From positions 1 through 31,929 of the forward strand of contig CAZILN010000062.1 of assembly GCA_964540005.1 (NCBI GenBank): DNA of 31,929 nt, in the 5' to 3' direction. Shown in pieces: positions 14,801 to 22,352 of this stretch. The position numbers were made by a program, and so were the translations under genes. Positions within the stretch are counted from its first letter, which is position 1. Each line of letters starts with the position of its first letter. The stretch is from CAZILN01 sp964540005. GTDB taxonomy: Bacteria > Bacteroidota > Bacteroidia > Bacteroidales > SM23-62. Below the pieces are notes generated by a model, which had not been told where the DNA came from, did not search any database, and saw only the letters and a program-made list of their open reading frames with translations.

Positions 14801-15117
14801 ATGCCGTTGTTATCAAATACCGGACTGAAGGTGATACCGGCATTGGTTGTTTTCCACAGATGCCCGGAGGCAACCGCTACATAATATTCCTTGGGATTAC
14901 ATGGATTAACAGCAAAGTCAGCTATTCTTCCGGAGGTAAATGCCGGACCGATTGATCTCCATTTGAGTCCGGAAAAAGTACTGCTTTTAAGTGAATCGCT
15001 TTTGGTGGTTTCAGTATCTTTCTTGTTTTTCTGGGCTTGAGCATCAGGTAATGCCAGGATAAGCACCATAAGCAATACAGAGAGATACCGAAGCAGGGGA
15101 ATGCTTGAAGATTTCAT
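11836..15117 (-). CDS. Secreted sortilin-like BNR/Asp-box repeat protein
   Basis: The 1093-residue protein has a signal peptide (cleavage near AQAQ, about residue 29), then two beta-propeller regions rich in Asp-box motifs (S/T-x-D-x-G-x-x-W/F). Examples are SMDGGKSF, KTKDGGKTW, KSTDGGETW, RSTDRGESW, VTRDGGRTW, RSDDRGNNW, KSTDKGQTW and FTIDGGKEW. This is the VPS10/sortilin-like glycosyl-hydrolase-fold family found widely in Bacteroidota exoproteins. A C-terminal region (about 780-1093) has FTIYDQDDNEIRRI and a Gly/Phe-rich AMPGTYKIGLHLSENG segment, like the tail domain of these proteins, then a coiled coil. No T9SS tail or lipobox is seen, so the protein is probably periplasmic or exported otherwise. 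Substrate unknown. Confidence 0.88.
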   Translation of the reverse strand: MKSSSIPLLRYLSVLLMVLILALPDAQAQKNKKDTETTKSDSLKSSTFSGLKWRSIGPAFTSGRIADFAVNPCNPKEYYVAVASGHLWKTTNAGITFSPVFDNNGIYSTGVVTMDPGNHNVVWVGTGENNHQRALGYGNGVWKSMDGGKSFKNMGLKESRQIGGIVIDPRNPDIVFVAAEGSVWGPGGERGLYKTKDGGKTWNKVLDISEHTGVNNVVIDPARPDIMYATSEQRRRHVYTKIGGGPESAFYKSTDGGETWRKITKGLPDGEKGGMGLDVSPVNPDYVYLIIEAREDEGGFYRSTDRGESWSKMSDHHSSGQYYNEIYCDPVDEDVVYSVETVSAVTRDGGRTWTTLGLSGRHVDDHALWIDPDDTEHFMIGGDGGIYETYDGGSNYHFKSNLPVTQFYRVMVDNDYPFYNVYGGTQDNNTLGGPSMNTCEAGVTNEDWKAIKGGDGFWVAVDPGNPDIIYCESQYGNMARYDRKSGESVQIRPVPRKDEDTYKWNWDTPLIVSPHSGTRIYTAANKVFRSDDRGNNWKVISDDITAKIDRNTWPVMDHYWSIDAVVKDRSTSLFGMAVSLVESPVQEDLLFVGTDDGVISVTEDAGGQWRQIKSFPGIPANTYVSDIHADRFDADVVYASFNNLKRDDFKPYILKSTDKGQTWTSIANNLPDNGSVLTIEQDFINKDLMFAGTEFGAYFTIDGGKEWVELSSGLPDVAVKDIVIQQRENDLVIATFGRGFYILDDYTPLRNFSKDILEKDAHIFPVKDAKMFVRTGGKYGQGATLYSSDNPEFGAVFTYCLKEAPKSLKEQRQEKEKDLFKDKKPIPQPGVEELRAEQSQEPAYLLFTIYDQDDNEIRRIIQKPSKGIKRFAWDLSYDSPRQSSENITEFNPFARRGGGYFAMPGTYKIGLHLSENGKLSKLIDPVEFKAEALNITSLPAKDRAAVVAFNQEVSRLTISMTSAENSAEFQLKKAHQIKQTLLHMPGAPRDLMDQADKIVQELNEVLFIFNGYSAGASREETPPGPVSLNSRLGAVVYASYASTSDVTQSQKDNLQIIMEELPAVLEKIEESRSRVKVLEEKLNEMGAPWTTGR

Positions 15118-15200
15118 TTTTCTGGATTTTTAAATTTAAGCTCATGCAATTAAGAAACTTTTTTTTAAAATCCATAGAAGGCGGGTATGTTGTTTGACCG

Positions 15201-15232
15201 TTACCCGCCCGGTCCGCATACCGGGCGGGTAA
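15201..15232 (-). terminator. Strong hairpin after the T9SS cargo gene
   Basis: A perfect 13-bp stem (15201-15213 with 15220-15232) with a 6-base loop begins 6 bases past the stop of the 786-residue gene. On the minus strand no U-run follows, so it is either a non-canonical terminator or an mRNA 3'-end stabiliser. A second GGCGGGTA at 15180-15187 could compete for the TACCCGCC arm (15202-15209). Confidence 0.55.
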
Positions 15233-15238
15233 AACCTG

Positions 15239-17599
15239 TTACTCAGCTTTAATCAGAATATTAATATAGAGGTAGTCCAGGGTTGTCATAAACAACAGGT
15301 AGGTACCATCCGCCACATGCTCCAGGTTGATTTCAACCGGCGTGGATTGTATATCAGAATGTTCAGCTTCCAGCACAGGCTGTCCGTTAAGATCAAACAC
15401 TGAAATGCGTGCAGGTCCGCTGATCTGGTGGCTTGCGGGGATGGTAAATATTCCCGTTCCCGGGTTGGGTACAATCTGCAGTTCCCTGGCACCTGGCAGC
15501 AGAAATCCATCGGGCTGGCTGCTGATATCTGCCGTCATTCTCGGGGCAATGTACAGGCCGGAGCCGGTTTCAAGGAGGATGCCCCTGAGGGTGGCAAAGA
15601 CCGGGATCAGGGTTCCCGGCAGGCCGTCATCAAAGAAGGATACCCTGCAGCTGACGGAATCGCTTCCCTGGCTGATAACATAGTCCGTATCAGCCTGGAA
15701 ATCCTCTCCGGATCCGGTAAAGCGGACGTTCCTGATGGTTATGAGCATGGATCCATAAACATCGGGTCTCTGCAGCACATCCCGGATCAGCAGTTCTATG
15801 GCCCTGACCTCTCCGGCCGGTTCCGGCAGCAGGGTAAATTCCCTGTCGGGCCGCAGGCAGCTGATGCCCTCATAGAGGTCCGCATACCCGGCCACATCCG
15901 TAAGAATATCCCCGATCTCCAATCCGGTTGCATCATAGCCTGAAAGACAAACTGCCAAACCCGCCGTACTGTCCTGGATAAATACCAGGCTGTCATGTAT
16001 GGCCGTTACATATGCTTCTCCTGCATAGAGTATCAGTCCATCCCCGCAGGCACTGTCCTTCAGCTCCCTGAGGGTGTGGAAGATCTCAGCTGACGGAGAT
16101 TCCAGTATGACCTCCCATTCCTTCAGGGTAATCCTGTCCTCGGCCTGTACCTGATAATGCAATACCCCGTCTGCCGGCCAGACCGGTCCGGGAGGCTGCA
16201 TCCATGCATATTCCGAAATGACTGTTACAGGAAGGATGCTGTCTGACGGATCCCCGGGCAGGAGGTATATATATATCCTGCTGCTGTCACTCACTATCCT
16301 GACTGAATCGGTCCATCCCGGCAGCGTAAAGTCAATGATCCCGGCGTCAGAACTTGCCGGCCAGCTCTGGTATCCCAGGTTCTCAAAATAATTGAGCGGG
16401 TACACCCTCCACTGGGAATCATAGTGGTTGGTACCGGCACACGATCCCCAGTCTGTATTTCCTATCCTGACAAATCCCTTGCGCATGAGCGTATGATCCA
16501 CCGAGGCATCGCTGATCCCGGCTACAGCCCAGTTGCTTGTTGAATCGGGATAACCCAGTACATCTACCGGGTACCAGCTCAGCCCATTATCTGTAGTTTT
16601 TTCCAGTCCGAGTGCATCATTACCGTTAAAGGATACTACCGTGCTTGATGGCACATCCACCTGGCAACCGGCAGGAAGCTGCAGGCTGTCCAGACCGCCC
16701 AGGGCAGCGTTCAGCACGGCATATGTATGAGAAGGAGGGAGCAGGGTACTGTCAGGGAAGGTATATATATAATTATATCCCGATCCGTTCCTTGAATAAT
16801 GAACGCGGTAATTATCCAGGTTCAGTGTATCGCTGCGGGGATTGAATAATTCAAAGCCCTTCAGGTAGCCTTCTCCCTCAATATATTCTGAGAAGTAAAG
16901 ATCTTTGCTGATGGTCTGGAAATTCCAGCTGCCCTCAGGGATCAGGTCAACCGCGGCATTGCCACTCAGATCGGTAAAGCAGGAGTCAGTCAGGCTGACC
17001 CGGTAGAGGGAATTTCGCTCAAGAACCCCGGGAAGGATCCTGACAGTATCCGATTCCACGACCACAGAATCAGATTGTACATCCAGGTCGTAAACCAGTG
17101 AGTCTTCCTTATATATTAATATGCGGCCCGTATCTTTCATGACCTCTTCGCTCAATATCATCATCAGTTCGGTGCGGACAGGTATTTCAATGCTTCCGGC
17201 AGGAGGATAAAATTGGGTCACAGCAGGCGGTATGGTATCAGTCAGGGTGTCACTGCTGAACTGTGTGAATAACTCCAGGTGCTGGGCGCCCAGGTCGTAT
17301 ACCAGCTCTAAATCATTATGAGACATGGGAAAGACTTTGAAGTAATATGCCTGGAGTTCACTGTCTCTGGGTAGAATGACCTGTCCCTGGCCTTCGGTCA
17401 GGTACCTGGTCAACAGGTTTTCTTCGAGTACCTGTCCGTTTTCAGGTTGTTGTATGCTGTCAGGGTGCCGGGTGCTTCCCGACAGGAGGATAGCAGCAGG
17501 CTCCTGTCCCGGCCAGGCTGCTGCGGTGGATGATATGGATATGACAACTGTCAGCGAAAAGATGGATACTGCAAGTTTCAAATACTGTTTTGGCCTCAT
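15239..17599 (-). CDS. T9SS cargo protein: Ig-like, lamin-tail and OB-like domains
   Basis: The 786-residue protein has a signal peptide (SISSTAAAW, cleavage near residue 28). From about 118 it has an SbsA/Big_5-type Ig-like segment (PPAVTQFYPPAGSIEIPVRTELMMILSEEV). A lamin-tail domain follows (about 230-360: LYFSEYIEGEGYLKGFELFNPRSDTLNLDNYRVHYS), then a DUF5689-like OB-fold region (about 545-700: AYVTAIHDSLVFIQDSTAGLAVCL). It ends with a T9SS type A tail (LQIVPNPGTGIFTIP, ISVFDLNGQPVLE, DGTYLLFMTTLDYLYINILIKAE). Cell-surface or secreted location is expected; lamin-tail domains often mark extracellular nucleases, but no nuclease motif was recognised. The hairpin just past the stop suggests a monocistronic gene. 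Confidence 0.87.
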   Translation of the reverse strand: MRPKQYLKLAVSIFSLTVVISISSTAAAWPGQEPAAILLSGSTRHPDSIQQPENGQVLEENLLTRYLTEGQGQVILPRDSELQAYYFKVFPMSHNDLELVYDLGAQHLELFTQFSSDTLTDTIPPAVTQFYPPAGSIEIPVRTELMMILSEEVMKDTGRILIYKEDSLVYDLDVQSDSVVVESDTVRILPGVLERNSLYRVSLTDSCFTDLSGNAAVDLIPEGSWNFQTISKDLYFSEYIEGEGYLKGFELFNPRSDTLNLDNYRVHYSRNGSGYNYIYTFPDSTLLPPSHTYAVLNAALGGLDSLQLPAGCQVDVPSSTVVSFNGNDALGLEKTTDNGLSWYPVDVLGYPDSTSNWAVAGISDASVDHTLMRKGFVRIGNTDWGSCAGTNHYDSQWRVYPLNYFENLGYQSWPASSDAGIIDFTLPGWTDSVRIVSDSSRIYIYLLPGDPSDSILPVTVISEYAWMQPPGPVWPADGVLHYQVQAEDRITLKEWEVILESPSAEIFHTLRELKDSACGDGLILYAGEAYVTAIHDSLVFIQDSTAGLAVCLSGYDATGLEIGDILTDVAGYADLYEGISCLRPDREFTLLPEPAGEVRAIELLIRDVLQRPDVYGSMLITIRNVRFTGSGEDFQADTDYVISQGSDSVSCRVSFFDDGLPGTLIPVFATLRGILLETGSGLYIAPRMTADISSQPDGFLLPGARELQIVPNPGTGIFTIPASHQISGPARISVFDLNGQPVLEAEHSDIQSTPVEINLEHVADGTYLLFMTTLDYLYINILIKAE

Positions 17600-17790
17600 G
17601 ATGACTGAATATTAATATGATATGGCATTACCGGTACTTTGTTAAAAGCTTAATGATGAATACTCCCTTTAATCATCCTCCTGGCTTTGTGTTTTAAAAC
17701 ATTTTTCGACAGCTCGCTCAAAAGTCATAACTATTCCAGTGCAGAAAGCTTAAATTTGTCCGCATCAAAAAACACTATAAAAATTCTGAT
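17600..17790. promoter_or_regulatory. Divergent intergenic region, nitroreductase promoter
   Basis: These 191 bases separate the divergent T9SS cargo gene and the nitroreductase gene. On the plus strand TAAATTTG (17751-17758) matches the -7 consensus TAnnTTTG, placing a start about 26 bases before the ATG; the -33 position has no TTTG. No clear promoter for the minus strand was found. Confidence 0.55.
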
Positions 17791-18540
17791 ATGATTGAAG
17801 CCATAGCCGGGCATCGTTCCATAAGAAAATATAAGGACTGGCCTGTAGATGAAAGCCTCCTGGATGAGATCCTGGGTGCAGGCACAAGAGCCTCGACTAC
17901 AGGTAATATGCAGGTATACAGCATCATAGTTACCAGGGATAAGTCCCTGCGTGAGAAGCTCTGGGAGATCCATTTTAAACAGGATATGGTCCTTCAGGCA
18001 CCGGTCCACCTGACCTTCTGTGCCGATTTCAACCGCTTCAATACCTGGTGCCGCATGAGAAAGGCTGAACCGGGGTATGATAACTTCCTGTCTTTTTTTA
18101 CCGCCTCCATCGATGCCCTGCTGGCCTCGCAGAATGTCTGCCTGGAAGCCGAGGAGCATGGACTTGGGATATGTTACCTGGGGACAGTCACCTATATGGC
18201 CGGCAGGATTATAGAATTGCTGGAACTCCCCCTCGGGGTTGTGCCGGTGGCCTGTGTGGTGATGGGTTATCCTGATGAGTCACCCGGACTCACCCCCAGG
18301 CTGCCGCTTGAAGCAGTGGTGCACAGTGAGAAATACCGGGCGTATACTGCAGGGAGTATTGACAGTATTTATAAGGAGAGGGAAGACAGCGAAGAAACCC
18401 GGGAATTATTACAGATCAACAATAAGGAGACACTGGCCCAGATATTTACCGATAACCGGTATACCAGGAAAGATAATGAGTTTTTCAGCAAACAATTCAT
18501 GGAGGTGATCAAAAAACAGGGCTACCTGTCAGAAGAGTAG
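17791..18540 (+). CDS. Nitroreductase family protein (NfsA-like)
   Basis: FMN-dependent NAD(P)H oxidoreductase. The 249-residue length and features fit the NfsA/flavin reductase branch. GHRSIRKYKDWPVDESLLDEILGAGTRASTTGNMQVYSIIV is the N-terminal FMN-binding stretch (R-S-I-R-x-Y). Next come APVHLTFCADFNRF, ALLASQNVCLEAEEHGLGICYLGTV and GVVPVACVVMGYPDESPGLTPRLPLEAVVH. In this branch the C-terminal extension (here to residue 249, with KEREDSEETRELL) covers the active site. The physiological substrate is unknown. A -7 box precedes it, and the Omp85 gene starts 59 bases downstream. Confidence 0.93.
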   Translation: MIEAIAGHRSIRKYKDWPVDESLLDEILGAGTRASTTGNMQVYSIIVTRDKSLREKLWEIHFKQDMVLQAPVHLTFCADFNRFNTWCRMRKAEPGYDNFLSFFTASIDALLASQNVCLEAEEHGLGICYLGTVTYMAGRIIELLELPLGVVPVACVVMGYPDESPGLTPRLPLEAVVHSEKYRAYTAGSIDSIYKEREDSEETRELLQINNKETLAQIFTDNRYTRKDNEFFSKQFMEVIKKQGYLSEE

Positions 18541-18599
18541 CAGGCATACTACGAAATCAGGGTTTCTCGTTACACATAGAGCGTAATACTTATAATCTT

Positions 18600-20339
18600 T
18601 TGCACTTCAGGATAATTCATAGCTGTTTTCTGTGGATCATACTCATATTGCCTGCTGTCTCTTTTGCACAGGACAGGAAATACCGGGTGGATTTTGAGGT
18701 CACCGATGGTGCGGACCTGAAAAGAAGGCTGCCGTCAGGCGTGCCTGCCAGGGACAGCCTGGAACTGAACTCTTACCTGCGTTCCCTGCTGACTGACCTG
18801 TGGAGGTTGGGATATATTGAAGCAAGTATTGACTCTGCCAGGACGGCAGGCGAGGAGCTTATCGTATATATTCACGGCGGGAAGGAATACCGGTGGGCAA
18901 CAATTTATATGGACGCGGCAGATAAATCCCAGCTCAAAGAATTCTCCCTGCGAAATAAACGATGGCTGAAGGGCCCGGTAAACCCCCGGGACCTGGCTGA
19001 TCTCAGGGAGCGCATCATTACTGCCTGCGAGAACAATGGCTATCCCTTTGCCAGCATATCACTGGAAGAGGTCAGCATTGAAAATGGAGGGGTCTCAGCC
19101 AGGCTGGACCTTAAGAAGAACCATCGCTATACTATTGACAGCATCATCATCAAGGGGAATGCCCGCATCAGCGAAAAGTATTTCCACAAGCTTATCGGGA
19201 TTGACCAGGGTGATCCGTACAGGGAAAATGAGCTGCTCATGATCAACCGCAGGGTGGAAGAAACCGGGTTCCTGTCGGAGATCAAAGCTTTTGAACTGGA
19301 GTTTTTCCAGGACAAGGTGGATCTGTATACTTATATAGACCGGAGGAAGGGGAACCAGTTCAACGGCATTGCCGGTTTTCTTCCCGATCATTCTAAATCC
19401 GGGAAACTCCTGGTGACCGGTGATGTAAACCTCCTGCTCATTAATTCATTCGGCAGGGGGGAATCCATGTACCTCAACTGGAAAAAACTGCAACCCCTCA
19501 GCCAGGAACTCCACATAGCAACAAGCTATCCCTTTTTATTCAATACCAGCATTGGCGCCGGTTTCAATTTCGACCTGATAAAACAGGACACCACATACCT
19601 TACAGTCAACCCGGTGATGAACCTGCATTATTATATGGACGGTATGAATTACATCCGCCTGTATTATGATTACAGTAATTCCACTGTGCTCAATAAAGCT
19701 GATTCACCAGGCGTACCCCTGCATGCAGATATGAATACATCCATGTACGGGCTGGGACTGCTGTTCCGAAAGCTTGATTATCAGTACAATCCCCGCAGGG
19801 GGATCTCGGCAGTCCTGAACATGGGAGTCGGAAGCAGGAAGCTGACAGACAGGCAGCTGATAAACTCCCTGCCTGACGGACAGGCCATGGAATCTACAAC
19901 AAGGTATGCCGGAGACGGAATACTTTCTGTCTTCCTGCCCGTCGCCGCCTCATTTACCGTCCTGCTCCGCAACCGCAGCGGCTGGATCCGCTCGGATGAG
20001 ATCTACGACAATGAGATGTTCCGGCTGGGCGGGATCAACAGCATCAGGGGGGTGGAGGAAAATTCAGTACTGGCTTCCGCTTACACTGTTTTTACCGCAG
20101 AGATCCGGTACCTGCTGGAAGAGCATTCCAATGTATACCTGTTTTTTGACGGTGGCTACTACATCAAAGACGGGGTGAGCGGGAGTGTAGAGGATACCCC
20201 TGCAGGATTCGGGACAGGGATCAGCCTTGGATCCCGTTTAGGGATCTTCAGCATCAATTATGCACTGGGCCGTGAATTCGGTAACCCTGTCAACATCAGC
20301 AGGGCCAAGATACACCTGGGGTATATCAGCCGGTTCTGA
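18600..20339 (+). CDS. Omp85/BamA-TamA-like outer-membrane protein with TTG start
   Basis: The 579-residue protein begins with a signal peptide (SCFLWIILILPAVSFAQ, cleaved near residue 24). Its periplasmic region carries POTRA-like segments, such as YTIDSIIIKGNARISEKYFHKLIGIDQGDPYRENELL (about 180-217). A C-terminal 16-stranded-type barrel follows (FRLGGINSIRGVEENSVL, the R-G motif of BamA/TamA lids; last strands FSINYALGRE and IHLGYISRF). Omp85 proteins insert or translocate outer-membrane proteins. The only available start is TTG at 18600-18602, immediately before the signal peptide; no in-frame ATG lies upstream within the open stretch checked. TATAATCTTTTG overlaps the start, so the leader could be very short. 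It differs from TamL at 26197. Confidence 0.88.
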   Translation: MHFRIIHSCFLWIILILPAVSFAQDRKYRVDFEVTDGADLKRRLPSGVPARDSLELNSYLRSLLTDLWRLGYIEASIDSARTAGEELIVYIHGGKEYRWATIYMDAADKSQLKEFSLRNKRWLKGPVNPRDLADLRERIITACENNGYPFASISLEEVSIENGGVSARLDLKKNHRYTIDSIIIKGNARISEKYFHKLIGIDQGDPYRENELLMINRRVEETGFLSEIKAFELEFFQDKVDLYTYIDRRKGNQFNGIAGFLPDHSKSGKLLVTGDVNLLLINSFGRGESMYLNWKKLQPLSQELHIATSYPFLFNTSIGAGFNFDLIKQDTTYLTVNPVMNLHYYMDGMNYIRLYYDYSNSTVLNKADSPGVPLHADMNTSMYGLGLLFRKLDYQYNPRRGISAVLNMGVGSRKLTDRQLINSLPDGQAMESTTRYAGDGILSVFLPVAASFTVLLRNRSGWIRSDEIYDNEMFRLGGINSIRGVEENSVLASAYTVFTAEIRYLLEEHSNVYLFFDGGYYIKDGVSGSVEDTPAGFGTGISLGSRLGIFSINYALGREFGNPVNISRAKIHLGYISRF

Positions 20340-20353
20340 GAGATCACAAAAGT

Positions 20354-21421
20354 TCAAAACAGCAGACCAAGTTCCTCTGCAACTACCTGTATATCATCCA
20401 CTACCGAAGGGATCAAGTTAAGGCCTTCACTGGCGATCCTTATCTCGTTCTCCCTTTCAATATCACCGGGGATCATAACAGGAGGTTTTCCCTTGATGCT
20501 CTTTGCATTTCTGAAAGTGGTGATCCACAGGTCCATCTGTGCCTTGAAATCTTCGGCCTTCTGGAAGGCATCTATGCGCATGGCCCCGAAAAAGTGCCCT
20601 GAGCCTTCGCCGACTTTTTCTTTGGGGATGGGCATAAAAGCGAGGGAGGGCGGGACGAAAGGTCCGAAGTTTGCCCCTGAAAAAACGGCGGAGAATATAT
20701 CCACCACGGCGCTCAGGCAATAGCCTTTATGGCTCCCGTGCTCTATGCTTCCCCCCAGGGTGACCATGGCCCCACCGCGAGTCAGCACATCGGGATCGGT
20801 GGATGGGTTGCCTTCTGCGTCCTGCACGTAGCCCAGCGGGACTTCCTTTCCCTGCTTGGCGGCTACGGCCAGTTTACCCCTGGCGATAGGGGTGCTTGAG
20901 AAATCGGCGACAAACGGAGGGTGCTGACCGGCAGGTATGGCCACGGCCACAGGGTTGGTGCCCAGCATCCTGCTGACCGAAAAGGGTGGGGCCACCAGCG
21001 CGTTGGTATTGGTCATGGTGATGCCTATCATATCGTGCTCCAGGGCCATCAGGGCATAATAACTGGCAATACCGAAATGGTTGGAGTTCCGGCAGGCCAC
21101 CCAGCCCGTACCGGCCTCTGCAGCCTTTTTAATGGCTGTTTCCATGGAGAAGGTCGCAGGCAGCATCCCCGGGGCATTGTCGCCATCAACAACCGCCGTG
21201 CTCTGGCTTTCGTGCACTATCCTGATATCGGGTGAAGTATTTATCCGGCCTGCTTTCCACAACTGGTAATAATCCTTGATACGGAGCATTCCATGGGAAG
21301 GAAGCCCCCTGAGTTCGGCGGCCATAAATACTTTTGTGATGGTTTCCGCCTCGCTGCGGCTGTACCCCATTTTCTCAAAGACATCGGCAGTAAATTTCGA
21401 AAGATAATCTATAGTATACAT
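20354..21421 (-). CDS. Malate/L-lactate dehydrogenase family (Ldh_2) oxidoreductase
   Basis: This is the MDH2/LDH2 NAD(P)-dependent family, which reduces 2-oxoacids such as pyruvate, oxaloacetate or allantoin-derived oxoacids. Signatures are AAELRGLPSHGMLRIKDYY (about 34-52), VVDGDNAPGMLPA, WVACRNSNHFGIASYYALMAL (His in NSNHFG) and the C-terminal SHKGYCLSAVVDIFSAVFSGA. The 355-residue length fits. I use the ATG at 21419-21421, which gives MYTIDYLSKFTADVFEKMG, the family's usual start. A GTG at 21442 would overlap the SDR stop by four bases and is possible. Probably co-transcribed with the SDR upstream. Confidence 0.92.
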   Translation of the reverse strand: MYTIDYLSKFTADVFEKMGYSRSEAETITKVFMAAELRGLPSHGMLRIKDYYQLWKAGRINTSPDIRIVHESQSTAVVDGDNAPGMLPATFSMETAIKKAAEAGTGWVACRNSNHFGIASYYALMALEHDMIGITMTNTNALVAPPFSVSRMLGTNPVAVAIPAGQHPPFVADFSSTPIARGKLAVAAKQGKEVPLGYVQDAEGNPSTDPDVLTRGGAMVTLGGSIEHGSHKGYCLSAVVDIFSAVFSGANFGPFVPPSLAFMPIPKEKVGEGSGHFFGAMRIDAFQKAEDFKAQMDLWITTFRNAKSIKGKPPVMIPGDIERENEIRIASEGLNLIPSVVDDIQVVAEELGLLF

Positions 21422-21438
21422 GGTATTGGAATTGGTTA

Positions 21439-22203
21439 TCACTCGGTTTTCCTGTGCACATAGCCCGCACTCGCCTGGGCGGTGGGCATTATAAGGAGGT
21501 CATTAATGCATACGTGTGGCGGACGGCTCACTGCAAACCAGACTGCTTCGGCCACATCCATGGCCGTTAGCGGTGTGAGCCCTTCGTAGACTTTGCCGGA
21601 TTTTTCCTTATCTCCCTTGAAACGCACCATGGAGAATTCGGTCTCTACCATACCGGGGTCCACGGATGTGACCCTTATGCCATGCTGTAGCAGGTCTATC
21701 CTCATACCCTTTGTCAGCGCATCAACGGCAAATTTGGTAGCACAGTAGACATTTCCCTTTTCATAGACTTCTTTTCCTGCTATGGATGAGATATTAATGA
21801 TATGGCCCTTCCTGCCTGTTATCATCCATCCTGAGACTATCCGGCTGATGTATAACAATCCTTTTACATTGGCATCTATCATGGTTTCCCAGTCCTCCAC
21901 ATCCCCGTCCTGCAAGCGATCGAATCCGTGTGCACCCCCGGCATTGTTGATTAGCACTTCCACCGCTTTCCATTCCCGTGGCAGTGAATTCAGTTGTTGC
22001 TCTACAGCCTGGCGGTCCCTGATATCAAAGCAAAGCACTTTCACCTCGCATTCTGTGGCTGTCCTGAGGTCCTCTGCCAGGCTGTTCAGGCGTTCCAGCC
22101 TGCGCCCTGTAATGATCAGCCTGTAGTGATTCCTGGCCAGTATTTCAGCACATGCTTTGCCTATACCAGCTGTCGTTCCGGTAACCAGTGCAATTGGGTT
22201 CAT
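21439..22203 (-). CDS. SDR-family NAD(P)-dependent oxidoreductase, YdfG-like
   Basis: The classical short-chain dehydrogenase fold is plain: cofactor loop TGTTAGIG (8-15), NNAG (86-89), the catalytic Ser (139/140 in NISS), and the Y153-x3-K157 pair in YCATK. The segment VDPGMVETEFSMVRFKGD resembles YdfG-like 3-hydroxy-acid/serine dehydrogenases, and the Arg at TGRR favours NADP. I use the ATG at 22201-22203 (254 residues), where the protein reads MNPIALVTG; a GTG at 22248 would add 15 unusual residues. It precedes the Ldh_2 gene by 17 bases, so the two oxidoreductases may handle related hydroxy/oxo acids. Confidence 0.94.
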   Translation of the reverse strand: MNPIALVTGTTAGIGKACAEILARNHYRLIITGRRLERLNSLAEDLRTATECEVKVLCFDIRDRQAVEQQLNSLPREWKAVEVLINNAGGAHGFDRLQDGDVEDWETMIDANVKGLLYISRIVSGWMITGRKGHIINISSIAGKEVYEKGNVYCATKFAVDALTKGMRIDLLQHGIRVTSVDPGMVETEFSMVRFKGDKEKSGKVYEGLTPLTAMDVAEAVWFAVSRPPHVCINDLLIMPTAQASAGYVHRKTE

Positions 22204-22310
22204 AAGGTGTTTTCGTTTTGCCGGTAAAAATATAAAATGTTTCCTCACCGCATCCTTTTAAAATCAAAAAAGCCATCATGCTCTTCCCCGAAAATATTAA
22301 TATTAACTCT

Positions 22311-22318
22311 TATATTTG
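22311..22318 (+). promoter_or_regulatory. purL -7 promoter element
   Basis: TATATTTG matches TAnnTTTG and lies 34 bases before the purL ATG, which would give a leader of roughly 28 bases. No TTTG occurs at the expected -33 position, so it may rely on the -7 box or a non-consensus -33. Confidence 0.55.
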
Positions 22319-22352
22319 TCAGCAGATACTCTGAAACAGATAATGCCCAGCT

